Below are positions 30,181 to 41,384 of a stretch of DNA of 64,000 nt, piece after piece; position 1 is the first letter of the stretch; each line of letters begins with the position of its first letter. A model generated the notes under the pieces. That model did no database searches and was not told where the DNA came from. It was given only the letters and a program-made list of their open reading frames with translations. This DNA comes from Chishuiella changwenlii (GTDB taxonomy: Bacteria > Bacteroidota > Bacteroidia > Flavobacteriales > Weeksellaceae), in NCBI RefSeq assembly GCF_900142565.1, contig NZ_FRBH01000002.1, positions 186,001 through 250,000 on the forward strand, given 5' to 3'. The position numbers were made by a program, and so were the translations under genes.

Positions 30181-30605
30181 TGTTGGATTTCTTGATAATA
30201 AAAACAAGGAATTAATATTAAAACAAAAATTGGCTGAATTAGGAATCTCCTCACATAAAAGAAAATCATTTCTCCAGAAGAAAACTTTGTTGAAATAAGA
30301 TAATTATATAGTGGTAAAAGAATAATAAAACTTATAATTAAAACTAAAATAGAGAACCTTACATAGCTTCTATTCCAGAAAATAAACCAAATAATTAGAA
30401 CTGTTAATAACGCATTAATAGCAAAGCGGAGTGTTGTACTTGCGTTAAATTTAGCCATATCTATTTCTGGAAAAATAAAATGTCCAACTGTATGAAAATA
30501 ATTAATTAAAGGATCATAGAATAAAGAATCCTCAAATCTTCTTACTAAAACTAATCCTAAAATTAGTAAAAAAGCTATCGTGTAGCGAATATATTTATTT
30601 GGCAT
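30159..30605 (-). CDS. Exosortase F system-associated membrane protein
   Basis: 148 residues, about four hydrophobic segments, no signal peptide. The N-terminus (KYIRYTIAFLLILGLVLVRRFEDSLFYDPLINYF) and the pattern around NASTTLRFAINALLTVLIIW match the small protein that accompanies XrtF exosortases in Flavobacteriia. Its start overlaps the end of the exosortase gene by 11 bases, so the two are translated from one message. Its molecular role is not established. The identification relies on the pairing as well as the sequence. Confidence 0.75.
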   Translation of the reverse strand: MPNKYIRYTIAFLLILGLVLVRRFEDSLFYDPLINYFHTVGHFIFPEIDMAKFNASTTLRFAINALLTVLIIWFIFWNRSYVRFSILVLIISFIILLPLYNYLISTKFSSGEMIFFYVRRFLIQPIFVLILIPCFYYQEIQHKKRDEN

Positions 30606-31140
30606 TTTTCTTTATTTGTTTAGTTACAAAAAATCTTACCCAAATAATCCATAAAATAACAATTGTACCATATATAATTGCAGGAAATAGGTAGTCATGT
30701 GCTATTTTACCATACTCTTCATAATGATATCTAAAAATATAGTTTAACATTATAATACGAGAAATATTCATCACAAATAATGTTACTAATCCTCCTAAAA
30801 TAAATAATAAAGTCTGTTTTAGATTGGTATAAAAAGCAATAATAAACGATACAAAAATAATAACAACAGAAATGGCATTACAACCCTCATTTACAATTGA
30901 TGCAACTTGTCCGTCTAGAACTAATCTCATCCATGGTCTGTGAATAGCAATATTAGAATATGAAACATGACCAAATAGATTTAAAAAATAAGCAGATGCA
31001 TCAGAAGTAAACTTTGTTATAGGATCTGGATTTTTAAATGGTAGATACTGATCTAAGTATAGTTTATACAATAAACTTAGAACAATATATGTTCCTAAAA
31101 ATCTTGCAAGAAATAGGATTAAAGGTTTAAATTCTTTCAT
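30595..31140 (-). CDS. xrtF: Exosortase family protein XrtF
   Basis: 181 residues, multi-pass inner-membrane cysteine protease/transpeptidase of the exosortase/archaeosortase superfamily. The catalytic triad of the family is visible in order: Cys in VNEGCNAISVVIIF, Arg in MNISRIIMLNYIFRYH, and His in IAHDYLFPAIIYG. Exosortases cleave C-terminal PEP-CTERM-like signals and probably attach the protein to a surface glycan or lipid. No PEP-CTERM-like protein or polysaccharide cluster lies next to it, so the substrate is not in this window. It has its own -7 box and is divergent from the GAF protein gene. Confidence 0.85.
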   Translation of the reverse strand: MKEFKPLILFLARFLGTYIVLSLLYKLYLDQYLPFKNPDPITKFTSDASAYFLNLFGHVSYSNIAIHRPWMRLVLDGQVASIVNEGCNAISVVIIFVSFIIAFYTNLKQTLLFILGGLVTLFVMNISRIIMLNYIFRYHYEEYGKIAHDYLFPAIIYGTIVILWIIWVRFFVTKQIKKNAK

Positions 31141-31160
31141 ATAGGTTAAAAATATTAAAA

Positions 31161-31168
31161 CAAATATA
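31161..31168 (-). promoter_or_regulatory. -7 box of xrtF
   Basis: Minus-strand TATATTTG, 20 bases before the ATG at 31140. Confidence 0.5.
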
Positions 31169-31186
31169 AATCAAAAACATCATCTT

Positions 31187-31218
31187 TTTGATTAAGTTGT
31201 GATTAATCAATAAATTTG
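31187..31218 (+). promoter_or_regulatory. Promoter of the GAF protein-rsmG operon
   Basis: TTTG at 31187-31190, 20 bases, TAAATTTG at 31211-31218. A near-consensus Bacteroidota promoter, 22 bases before the ATG. Confidence 0.65.
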
Positions 31219-31240
31219 CTTTTTATAATAAATAGAGCAA

Positions 31241-31687
31241 ATGCAAAATTTACATAAACGCGTTGATGTAATTATTGATAGCGCGATTTCTTCGGAAGAA
31301 AAACTTCAAAAAATATGTCAATTATTAAGTGATGAAATTTCATATTATAATTGGGTTGGTTTTTATTTTAAGAATGGAGATAAAAACGAGTTAAAATTAG
31401 GACCATATGTTGGTGCAGAAACAGATCATATCATTATTCCTTATGGAAAAGGTATATGTGGTCAAGTAGCAGAATCTAATGAGACATTTGTTGTACCAGA
31501 TGTTTATGCACAAGATAACTATTTAGCTTGTTCTATAGAGACAAAAGCAGAAATAGTAGTCCCTATTTTTAAGGATGGTGAGAATGTAGGACAAATAGAT
31601 ATAGACTCTCATACAATAGATCCTTTTACAAAAGATGATATAAACTTGTTAGATTATATTTGCGAACGTGTTTCTGAAATCATTTAA
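31241..31687 (+). CDS. GAF-domain protein, likely free methionine-(R)-sulfoxide reductase
   Basis: 148 residues, a single GAF domain. The pattern GKGICGQVAE (Cys73), VVPDVYAQDNYLACS (Cys97) and SEIVVPI-like KAEIVVPIF, then IDIDSHTIDPFTKDD, matches the fRMsr family (yeast YKG9, E. coli MsrC type), which reduces free Met-R-sulfoxide with thioredoxin. The two Cys correspond to the conserved pair of that family; a third resolving Cys seen in some members is absent between them. It lies 4 bases before rsmG. The alternative is a GAF sensor without enzymatic function, less likely given the Cys motif. Confidence 0.8.
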   Translation: MQNLHKRVDVIIDSAISSEEKLQKICQLLSDEISYYNWVGFYFKNGDKNELKLGPYVGAETDHIIIPYGKGICGQVAESNETFVVPDVYAQDNYLACSIETKAEIVVPIFKDGENVGQIDIDSHTIDPFTKDDINLLDYICERVSEII

Positions 31688-31691
31688 TTAG

Positions 31692-32321
31692 ATGGTAGAA
31701 TTAATTTTAAAATACTTTCCAACTCTTACAGAGACACAAATAGATCAATTTTCTAGAGTAGGTGATTTGTATAAAGAATGGAATGATCAGATAAATGTTG
31801 TATCTAGAAAAGATATAGACGAAATTTATGTAAATCATATTTTACATTCTTTGGCAATAGCTAAAGTTATGGAGTTTGCAGATGGTTCTCATGTCCTTGA
31901 TGTAGGAACAGGAGGAGGTTTACCAGGTATCCCGCTAGCAATTTTATTTCCTAATGTTCAGTTTCATTTAGTAGATTCTATTGGTAAAAAAATAAAAGTA
32001 GTGCAAGGCGTTGCAGATGGTTTAGGTTTAACAAATGTAAAAGCTGAACAAAAGAGAGCAGAGGAGTTAAAAGATAAATACGATTTTGTTGTTTCTAGAG
32101 CTGTAACAGCAATGCCACGATTTGCTGAATGGATAAGAGGTAAATTTAAGAAAGAAGCTATTAATCCATTTCCAAATGGCTTATTATATCTAAAAGGAGG
32201 AGATTTAACGGAAGAATTAGCTGATTTTCCAAATGCTGTTTTATTTGATATTCAGAATTTTTTCGAAGAAGATTTCTTTGAAACAAAGAAAGTAGTTTAC
32301 TTAGAGAAAAAAGATATTTAG
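31692..32321 (+). CDS. rsmG: 16S rRNA 7-methylguanosine methyltransferase
   Basis: 209 residues. Methylates N7 of G527 in 16S rRNA using S-adenosylmethionine. The SAM-binding motif VLDVGTGGGLPGIPLAI is at about 72-88. FHLVDSIGKKIKVV and YDFVVSRAVTAMPRF follow, all typical of RsmG/GidB. It shares a transcript with the GAF protein (4-base gap) and is followed by a bidirectional terminator. Loss of RsmG gives low-level streptomycin resistance in other bacteria. Confidence 0.95.
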   Translation: MVELILKYFPTLTETQIDQFSRVGDLYKEWNDQINVVSRKDIDEIYVNHILHSLAIAKVMEFADGSHVLDVGTGGGLPGIPLAILFPNVQFHLVDSIGKKIKVVQGVADGLGLTNVKAEQKRAEELKDKYDFVVSRAVTAMPRFAEWIRGKFKKEAINPFPNGLLYLKGGDLTEELADFPNAVLFDIQNFFEEDFFETKKVVYLEKKDI

Positions 32322-32345
32322 AGAAGCAATTAAAAATATATAAAT

Positions 32346-32378
32346 AAAAAAACGAAGCATTCGCTTCGTTTTTTTATT
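32346..32378. terminator. Bidirectional terminator
   Basis: AAAAAACGAAGC / GCTTCGTTTTTT, between rsmG and the convergent envelope operon. Confidence 0.8.
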
Positions 32379-32380
32379 TC

Positions 32381-32944
32381 TTAGAAAGAATATCCTATTC
32401 TCAAATTTAGATTATACATTATATCACTTTTAGCTGGGCGATTAGAATTGCTAAAAATATATTGATAACCAGCACCTATTCCTATTTCATAATTAAAATT
32501 AGAGAATCCAATATTTCTTTTTATTCCCCATGTAGGAATAATACTTATATCACTAATGACATTTAAATTATTAGTGTTAGAAATTGTAAACCAATCTGGA
32601 TGATAGCTTGTTTTTACAGATAAAAAATTTCCAGCATTACGCTTGATGTTTTTATTTTGCTGTTTACGTTTGTCTAAATTATAGTATAATCTAGGTTCTA
32701 CAGTAATTACAGGTGTCATAATAAAACCAGTTTTGTCGTAATAACTTCCGCCCCATATACCGCTATCAAAACCAATTTCTGATCTTAACGCAAATTTATC
32801 TCCTATTTTAGATTCATTGTTTACCCAAACTCCCAGAAAACCTGTTTGAATTGAATAATAAGATTTTTCGATATGAGATTCTTGTGCATTTGTATAGCTA
32901 CTTAACATTATAAGAATAGCTATGAAAGGTAGTATTTTTTTCAT
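32381..32944 (-). CDS. Putative outer-membrane beta-barrel protein
   Basis: 187 residues with signal peptide (about 1-20, SSYTNAQ). The mature part alternates hydrophobic and polar residues (YYSIQTGFLGVWVNN, FALRSEIGFDSGIWGG, NFNYEIGIGAGYQYIF) and ends in an aromatic residue (LNLRIGYSF), the usual C-terminal signature for barrel assembly. It is the last of three closely spaced envelope genes on this strand. Function unknown. Confidence 0.6.
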   Translation of the reverse strand: MKKILPFIAILIMLSSYTNAQESHIEKSYYSIQTGFLGVWVNNESKIGDKFALRSEIGFDSGIWGGSYYDKTGFIMTPVITVEPRLYYNLDKRKQQNKNIKRNAGNFLSVKTSYHPDWFTISNTNNLNVISDISIIPTWGIKRNIGFSNFNYEIGIGAGYQYIFSNSNRPAKSDIMYNLNLRIGYSF

Positions 32945-32947
32945 TTT

Positions 32948-33574
32948 TTAATTAAGTGTTTCTAAATCGTTAGATAATATTTTTAAAAATTTTCTAAATG
33001 TTTTTAAGTTTAGTTTATCAATATTTTTGGTATAAACAGGTCTAGAAGTATCTTCATTAGGATTATTCTTTGCAGAGATAATTCCTTGTACTTGTTTGTT
33101 GTAAATTAATTTTTTTGTGTTTAAATCATAAATATTAACTCTACTAATAACTTTTTTTTGAGCATTTCTATCAGTAGCAGGAATCAAGGAATAATTAGAG
33201 AAATCATTTTTCTTAATATCAACATCTAAAACTATTAGATAGTCAAAATCATTTCCATTTTTTATATCTGTTAATATTTCTTCATTAACATCAAAACTTA
33301 ATGGATTTGGAATTATAATATTTGACTCAGTATGAAATAAGAGTCTTTCATCTAATTTAGATGTTAATAAATTTTTAGTTTCAGAAACTACTTGCTTGTG
33401 AATAGATGGCGAAATATTTGCTTCACAAAGTAGCCATTTTCCTTTTTTAGTATTTATTTTTAAATTACTTGTACTACTATCTACTAAATATGAAGTATTA
33501 TAAATAGAAGGGACTAAAGCACAAGAGGTGAATAGTAATAAAATAAAAGTTGTAATTGCTAGATTGATTTTCAT
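32948..33574 (-). CDS. Putative lipoprotein of unknown function
   Basis: 208 residues. The lipobox LLFTSC puts the lipidated Cys at position 18, so the protein should be anchored in the inner or outer membrane. The mature part is mixed, with a hydrophobic beta segment DYLIVLDVDI and a basic C-terminus. The gene starts 5 bases after the 524-residue lipoprotein and ends 3 bases before the barrel gene, so the three are one operon. No family recognised; the YLIVLDV...VNIYDLNTKKLIYNKQVQG pattern is reminiscent of lipoproteins that assemble periplasmic complexes, but that is only an impression. Confidence 0.6.
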   Translation of the reverse strand: MKINLAITTFILLLFTSCALVPSIYNTSYLVDSSTSNLKINTKKGKWLLCEANISPSIHKQVVSETKNLLTSKLDERLLFHTESNIIIPNPLSFDVNEEILTDIKNGNDFDYLIVLDVDIKKNDFSNYSLIPATDRNAQKKVISRVNIYDLNTKKLIYNKQVQGIISAKNNPNEDTSRPVYTKNIDKLNLKTFRKFLKILSNDLETLN

Positions 33575-33579
33575 ACAGT

Positions 33580-35154
33580 TTATTTTTTAATACCTAAATT
33601 AAACTTATTTCCATGCCAATTATTAGAATTCTTTATCATTCCAAAGGCACTTATTCCTAAAACATTTGATTTTTTTAAATCTCCAGAGAAAGATTTAATA
33701 TTTATATCTTGTGAACCAGAACCTGCACCAAAATTATATGTGAAAGTTGGAGTCATTATCCCCCAATCAAATACATGTTCTAATCTTCTACAAGAATTAC
33801 AAGAATTAGAAAAATCATAAAATTGAACCCAATAGTCATCAGGAGTTATCATGACAACTCCGACTCTTTTTAGCCTATCATTTCCTAATTGGTTTAATAA
33901 ACCTTCAACTTTTCCATATGCAAATTTGTAAAATGCAAATCTAGCATCTTCTTCATTTTTAATTAATCTGTTGTCTAAAGCAAATTCAACAACAGCATCT
34001 AATTTTAATTTCTTTTCAAAAGGTAGCTTTGGAGAGTAATAAGGACTTACGTGTGTTATTTGACCAAAACCATTATCTTTAAATATTTGTCTTCCAGATA
34101 CATGATAAGGATTATTAGAAGTTGAAATATTATTCACAAAATATGTGGCAACTCCACTTAATCTCAAGTTCCTAATTTTTGAAAAATCACTTTTATGATG
34201 AAATCCCCAAGTAATACTATTAATACCTAAAACTATTTTTTCAGCTCTTTCATTGAACCATAAAACATGTCTTCTTTGATTTTTAACCTTAATGCCTATA
34301 GCATATACAAGTTTTAAATCTACATTATAATATTTAAGTTTAACTCTTCTTCTTCTTTGATATCTATTGATACATACCTTTGTTGTTCCAAAAAGATTTC
34401 CTAGAAAAGGAGATTTTAGATTACATTCAGCTAAATTATTGGCAATAGATTCTAAATCAAAATTATTACGATTTGATATTTTATGATTTTTTGAATCTTT
34501 AGAATTTTCTTCAAAGTTATCATCTGAATAATTAATGTAATGAGAAATTCCATCCTCTAATTGAACTAAACCTCCACTAGGATTATAATCTAATCGATTT
34601 TTAAATTTTTGAATATTTTGGACGTCATTTAAAGAGTGAACATCATAATTTAAAATAAATTTTTCTAAATTATTATATTTATCTTTATTTACAATAAATA
34701 AACCCTGATCAGTATACTTGTATATATCATCACCTATTTGAATTTCAGAATTTGAGTTTAATAGGGAAGCGAATAAATCATCTCCTAATATATCTTCTAA
34801 ATCATCAAAGTGTTCTAATATATCATCTTCAGGTATAGAATTTGAATATGATTTAGATATTTTTTCGACAACAGATGGTGTACTATGTTCAGAAATGTAT
34901 GGTACTAAAGAAATGAAATTTTTAGAGTATAGTTTTGTCTCCATTTCATTTGAAATTTGATCTATTTCTTTAGAATCAAGATTAGAATGATATTCTCTAA
35001 AATCCTCTTCTGATTTAAAGAATAATCTACCCTCTATTATACTTCCATTTTGTTGTTGGTTTGAATTATACTGTTCTTTAATTTCATTAGAAATTTCGTC
35101 TTGACATGACAATATTGAACAAATAATTACTAAGGTAGGTAGTAGTTTTTTCAT
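33580..35154 (-). CDS. Large putative lipoprotein of unknown function
   Basis: 524 residues, lipobox CSILSC (Cys17). The N-terminal third is acidic and Asn/Ser-rich with little obvious structure. A central basic patch (CINRYQRRRRVKLKYY) is followed by a more globular C-terminal half rich in aromatic residues (RRHVLWFNERAEKIVLGINSITWGFHHKSDF). Four Cys near residues 245-265 and a CNSC pair at about 455 may form disulfides. It is the first gene of the three-gene envelope operon. The long AT-rich region upstream (35155-35444) should contain its promoter. No family recognised. Confidence 0.6.
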   Translation of the reverse strand: MKKLLPTLVIICSILSCQDEISNEIKEQYNSNQQQNGSIIEGRLFFKSEEDFREYHSNLDSKEIDQISNEMETKLYSKNFISLVPYISEHSTPSVVEKISKSYSNSIPEDDILEHFDDLEDILGDDLFASLLNSNSEIQIGDDIYKYTDQGLFIVNKDKYNNLEKFILNYDVHSLNDVQNIQKFKNRLDYNPSGGLVQLEDGISHYINYSDDNFEENSKDSKNHKISNRNNFDLESIANNLAECNLKSPFLGNLFGTTKVCINRYQRRRRVKLKYYNVDLKLVYAIGIKVKNQRRHVLWFNERAEKIVLGINSITWGFHHKSDFSKIRNLRLSGVATYFVNNISTSNNPYHVSGRQIFKDNGFGQITHVSPYYSPKLPFEKKLKLDAVVEFALDNRLIKNEEDARFAFYKFAYGKVEGLLNQLGNDRLKRVGVVMITPDDYWVQFYDFSNSCNSCRRLEHVFDWGIMTPTFTYNFGAGSGSQDINIKSFSGDLKKSNVLGISAFGMIKNSNNWHGNKFNLGIKK

Positions 35155-37388
<2,234 letters not shown>

Positions 37389-37414
37389 TAAAATATCATT
37401 TTTCTTATAATATG

Positions 37415-37447
37415 AAAAGGCTGTCTAAATTAGACAGCCTTTTTCTT
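37415..37447. terminator. Bidirectional terminator after gyrB
   Basis: AAAAGGCTGTCTAA / TTAGACAGCCTTTT perfect stem; serves gyrB and the convergent antiporter gene. Confidence 0.8.
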
Positions 37448-37495
37448 TTAAAAAATAATAGTGTTTAGTTAGGTTTTAAGCGGTTTAAACTCTTG

Positions 37496-39766
37496 TTATT
37501 CAGCAATAATAAGAGTTGTAGGAACATTAGAAATCCAAATACTCTTAGTTTCTATAAGGTTTCTCCAACTTTCTATACTTACAATCATTAAATCCATTTC
37601 TTCTAAGAATTCTTTATCTAAAGATTGTTTGTATAAAAGACTTATATGATTAGGAGCAATATTTTCTATACTTCTAATAATTTCTTTTACCTCTGAATGC
37701 TTTTTTGTGTACCCACTAACATCAACAATAATAATTTGAGCTTCGTTGTTTGATATTAATCGTTGCGCATATTTTAATAAATCAGCATCATTATTACCAA
37801 AAAGAGGAAGAAAAACTTTTTCAACTTTTTCAATTCCTTTTTCTAAAACGATTCCAACGGGAATGTTTGTTTTATTTAGCAATTGCTTTGTTCTTTCATC
37901 AAAAGCAGAATGATCGAACATATTTTCTCTACCTTTTACTTGTTCTATTAAGATATCAGGATCAATTATTTTTGTTGTAAAACCTAATATGTTTCCTAAG
38001 AATGACCCAGAGTAGATAGAGTTTCTAACACTCGTTAGCATTAAATCGTAATCTCCTTTCTGCGCAACATCTATTGTTTCTTGTATTGTATCAGTAGAAA
38101 CTTTAAACATTGTCGTAACGTTTTGTTGTAAGTTTTCTGCTTCTTCAATTAATGGAGCGAAAAATTTACTTTCTCTTTCTTCTAAAGCATGATGTTCTAT
38201 ATCAGAACTTTTTAAAATGTGCATTCCTGTTATTAGAGAATTCTCGTTATCCTTTTTTATAAATGCATTAGCAATTCTTAATAAAGCTTTTCCTTTATCA
38301 GGACTGTTAAAATTAAGTAAGATTTTATATTTAGGTTGAGCACTAATCTCTAAAATCTGTTCATCGCTTTTATGTTTAAATATTTTATCAATAAAATCAA
38401 TTAATGGACCTGTCATAAATGTTGTTATTAATGCCATGATAACTAGCATTGCAAAAATTTCAGCATCTAAAACACCTAAATCATATCCAATATTAAGAAC
38501 AATTAATTCCATTAAACCTCTTGTATTCATTAAGGCACCAATAACTAAACTTTCTCTCCAGTTTTGTCCTACGAATTTTGCGGCTAATGCACTACCAACA
38601 AATTTTCCTGTTACGGCAACTAATATAATAAGACCAGTAATTTTCCATAAATGTGGATCATTTAATAATCCTATTTCAGTTCTTAAACCAGTATAAACAA
38701 AAAACAATGGTAATAATACAACTACAGCAACGTCTTCAACTTTTTCTATGAAAATATTTCTGAATTTCATATTGTCTGGCATAATTGCTCCAGCCATAAA
38801 AGCTCCAAATAATGCGTGTATTCCAATTACTTCTGTAGCGTAAGAAGAAAGAATTAAAACCAAAAAGAAAATAGCAATAATAGGTCTAGTAATTGTAGAT
38901 TTTGTAGGATAAATAGTTGATATTCTATGTAAGAATGGTCTAACTATTTTTATCATAAATAATACATAACCTACTGCTAATAAAATTACATAAAGTGCAC
39001 TTCCGAAGTCTCCTGCTTTAACAATAGCAATTACAACTGCAAGTATACACCAAGCCGTAATATCATCTGCTGCAGCACAAGTAATTGCAATAGTACCTAA
39101 TTTTGTTTTATGTATTCCTCGTTCTTGTACAATTCTGGCTAAAACGGGGAATGCTGTAACACTCATAGATATTCCTGTAAATAATGCAAAAGATAAAAAC
39201 GGAGCATTTGCAGGGGCAAACTCTTGGTAAATAAAGTATGCTAATCCCATACCTAATGCAAATGGAAATATTATACTTGCATGGCTTATAACAACAGCTT
39301 CATGCGCTTTGTTTTTAAGAATTTTTAAATCCAATTCCATACCTATGGTATACATAAAGAAAATTAAACCTATTTGGCTTAAGAATTGAATGTTTCCTAA
39401 GGATTCCTTTGGAAATAATGTAGAAGATATTTCAGGGAAATACATTCCAAGTAATGATGGACCTAAAACAATTCCGGCAATCATTTCTCCAATTACTGCT
39501 GGTTGACCAATTTTATTAGACATCCAACCAAATAATCTAGCTGCAAGAATAATTGTAACAATTTGTGCTAGTAATATTGCCAAAGGATGTTTAAGATTAA
39601 ATATCATAGAGTTGATAAAATCTGTCCATTGACTATTACCAGATTGTGCATGTTGTACATTACGTCCAGTTTCTAATGTGACACCATGTTGGGAAATAAA
39701 GTAAATTAAAACAGCAAAAAAACCAATTACTGCGACATAAAATAGAGTATTCTTATACTTTTTCAT
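37496..39766 (-). CDS. Cation:proton antiporter, CPA2 family, with C-terminal USP-like domains
   Basis: 756 residues. The first ~460 residues form a multi-helix Na+/H+ or K+/H+ exchanger: GQPAVIGEMIAGIVLGPSLLG, ITCAAADDITAWCIL with the Asp-Asp pair of the ion site, and NTRGLMELIVLNIGYDLG, a CPA2 hallmark. The C-terminal ~280 residues are soluble and look like two tandem universal-stress-like domains (KILLNFNSPDKGKALLRIANAFI ... GDYDLMLTSVRNS; then VGIVLEKGIEKVEKVFLPLFG ... LMIVSIES). These may bind nucleotides and gate transport. Such fusions are common in Bacteroidota. The ion is not predictable. Monocistronic by context. Confidence 0.85.
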   Translation of the reverse strand: MKKYKNTLFYVAVIGFFAVLIYFISQHGVTLETGRNVQHAQSGNSQWTDFINSMIFNLKHPLAILLAQIVTIILAARLFGWMSNKIGQPAVIGEMIAGIVLGPSLLGMYFPEISSTLFPKESLGNIQFLSQIGLIFFMYTIGMELDLKILKNKAHEAVVISHASIIFPFALGMGLAYFIYQEFAPANAPFLSFALFTGISMSVTAFPVLARIVQERGIHKTKLGTIAITCAAADDITAWCILAVVIAIVKAGDFGSALYVILLAVGYVLFMIKIVRPFLHRISTIYPTKSTITRPIIAIFFLVLILSSYATEVIGIHALFGAFMAGAIMPDNMKFRNIFIEKVEDVAVVVLLPLFFVYTGLRTEIGLLNDPHLWKITGLIILVAVTGKFVGSALAAKFVGQNWRESLVIGALMNTRGLMELIVLNIGYDLGVLDAEIFAMLVIMALITTFMTGPLIDFIDKIFKHKSDEQILEISAQPKYKILLNFNSPDKGKALLRIANAFIKKDNENSLITGMHILKSSDIEHHALEERESKFFAPLIEEAENLQQNVTTMFKVSTDTIQETIDVAQKGDYDLMLTSVRNSIYSGSFLGNILGFTTKIIDPDILIEQVKGRENMFDHSAFDERTKQLLNKTNIPVGIVLEKGIEKVEKVFLPLFGNNDADLLKYAQRLISNNEAQIIIVDVSGYTKKHSEVKEIIRSIENIAPNHISLLYKQSLDKEFLEEMDLMIVSIESWRNLIETKSIWISNVPTTLIIAE

Positions 39767-39856
39767 GTTGATATATTTTTGTACAAAACTGTGAAAAAAC
39801 TAGAAAAGAAAATAACCTTTTCTATAATTATGTAACAAGTTGGGTTTATTTTGTAA

Positions 39857-40579
39857 TCAAACCGAAATTCTAGAAATGAAACTCGATTTATAAACCTCAC
39901 TTAATACTAAATTTAGCTCTTTTCCTTCTCGTGAATTAATATTTAAAGTGATACTATCGTTATTATAATATTTTATACGGTAAATGTTGATTATCTCTCT
40001 CTTATTTACTCTAATAAAATCTTTGTTAGGTAGTATATCTAACAAATTATCTAGGGTTATATTTTTTAAAGTTAATTCTGATAAATCATCATAAATAACA
40101 ATTTTATCCCTACTCTCAATAGGAGAAGTTTTAATGTAAGCAATCTGATTAAAATGAAGTAAAATTTTTCCTTTATCTGAATTTAATTGAACAAAATTAT
40201 TTTTTGATTCAGAATTAAAATCTAAATGTTTTTTTATTTTATTAATAGCTTGTGCTAATCGTTCTTTTTTTATTGGTTTTTGAATGTAATCTATCGCATC
40301 TAAATCAAAAGCATCTATTGCATATTCTTTGTATGCTGTAGAGAAAATAAACGGTTTAAATTTTAATAAATTGGCAACTTGTAAACCATTAATTTTTGGC
40401 ATTTCTATATCTAGAATGCAAAAATCAAATTCAAGTTGATCTAAATCATTAATAAATAATTCTGGATCAACATAAGCTTTTACAACTTCTATTTCATCTA
40501 TTTGTTCGCATAGCATTTTTAGATATTTTAAACCTAAAATCTCGTCATCAACGAGAATGCATTTTAGTGTAGAATTCAT
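39857..40579 (-). CDS. LytTR-family response regulator
   Basis: 240 residues from ATG 40579 (MNSTLKCILVDDE). The frame is open 14 codons further upstream, but only this start places the acidic pocket (Asp11, Asp12) at its normal distance. The receiver domain has the phospho-acceptor Asp57 in FCILDIEMP, the Thr/Ser in FSTAYKEYAIDAF and the Lys in YIQKPI. The C-terminal LytTR DNA-binding domain starts at about 135 (LLHFNQIAYIKTSPIESRDK ... DFIRVNKREIINI). The start lies inside the end of the kinase gene (32-base overlap), so translation is coupled. Targets unknown. Confidence 0.88.
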   Translation of the reverse strand: MNSTLKCILVDDEILGLKYLKMLCEQIDEIEVVKAYVDPELFINDLDQLEFDFCILDIEMPKINGLQVANLLKFKPFIFSTAYKEYAIDAFDLDAIDYIQKPIKKERLAQAINKIKKHLDFNSESKNNFVQLNSDKGKILLHFNQIAYIKTSPIESRDKIVIYDDLSELTLKNITLDNLLDILPNKDFIRVNKREIINIYRIKYYNNDSITLNINSREGKELNLVLSEVYKSSFISRISV

Positions 40580-41306
40580 GTAAATTAATTGAAAGGTTAG
40601 CAGTGAAAATATCTTGTTCAATTGTTTTTGAAAGCGAAAAATGATCTGTATAAATCATTTTTAATCGGTGTTCTAATGACTGACTACCATGTCCACCAGT
40701 TTCTTTTTTTAGATTATTTTTCTGTGAAATTTTATTAATAACCTTTAAAGAAAATGTTTGATTATTTAATTCGATAATAATTTTTATAAACGAATTAGAT
40801 TGCTGAAAATCTGTGTGTTTAAAAGCATTTTCTATAAAATCGATGCAAATAAGAGGAGCAATAATTTTTTCTTGAAAATAATTAGACTGTTCATCTATTT
40901 TCATCTTTATTTGGAAATCAAATAATGGAGAAACTTTTACTTTATTAATTTCTACAAAGTCTTTTGTAAATTCTATTTCATCTTTTATAGTAGAGAAATT
41001 TCCTTTGCTCTCATATAAAATATAATCTAAAACACTAGAAAGTTTATCTATCGTATAATATGTTTGATAAGCATTAGATTGTATAGAATTTAAAATATTT
41101 TTAAATAAGTGCGGGTTTAATTTTGCTTCGTATGTTTCTAATTTTAATTCATCTACTTTGGTTGATAAATTATCTAGGTGTTGGGTATGTTTTATATTTA
41201 ACTTCTCTTCAGATCTTAACGAATAAATTAAATATATAATCATAATGATTAAAAAAATCATCACAGCTAAAATTAAATAAAGTAGTATTGAGGGAATTTC
41301 AATCAT
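40548..41306 (-). CDS. LytS/YehU-type sensor histidine kinase
   Basis: 252 residues. One transmembrane helix (about 8-29), a coiled linker, then a His_kinase domain with the phosphorylated His66 in LNPHLFKNILNSIQ and an ATPase N-box DFIENAFKH. The G-box reads GGHGSQSLEHRLKMIY instead of the usual GxGIGLxNxxxRL, a moderate deviation. There is no periplasmic sensor domain, so it may sense the membrane or an interacting protein. It overlaps the LytTR regulator downstream. A TAACTTTG box lies just upstream. Confidence 0.85.
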   Translation of the reverse strand: MIEIPSILLYLILAVMIFLIIMIIYLIYSLRSEEKLNIKHTQHLDNLSTKVDELKLETYEAKLNPHLFKNILNSIQSNAYQTYYTIDKLSSVLDYILYESKGNFSTIKDEIEFTKDFVEINKVKVSPLFDFQIKMKIDEQSNYFQEKIIAPLICIDFIENAFKHTDFQQSNSFIKIIIELNNQTFSLKVINKISQKNNLKKETGGHGSQSLEHRLKMIYTDHFSLSKTIEQDIFTANLSINLHEFYTKMHSR

Positions 41307-41326
41307 TTAATTAATAAATATTTAAT

Positions 41327-41334
41327 CAAAGTTA
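41327..41334 (-). promoter_or_regulatory. -7 box of the LytS/LytTR operon
   Basis: Minus-strand TAACTTTG, 20 bases before the ATG at 41306. Confidence 0.45.
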
Positions 41335-41384
41335 ATCTTTTTTATTTAAGATGTTATGAATGAGGGTAAAACTTCATTTAATAT

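Noticed and set aside
32381-35154. Toxin or defence operon
   Set aside because: All three products are exported envelope proteins with no nuclease, ATPase or immunity-like features.
40580-40621. Extended N-terminus of the LytTR regulator
   Set aside because: The receiver domain begins at MNSTLKCILVDDE; the extra residues lie wholly within the kinase coding region and match nothing.
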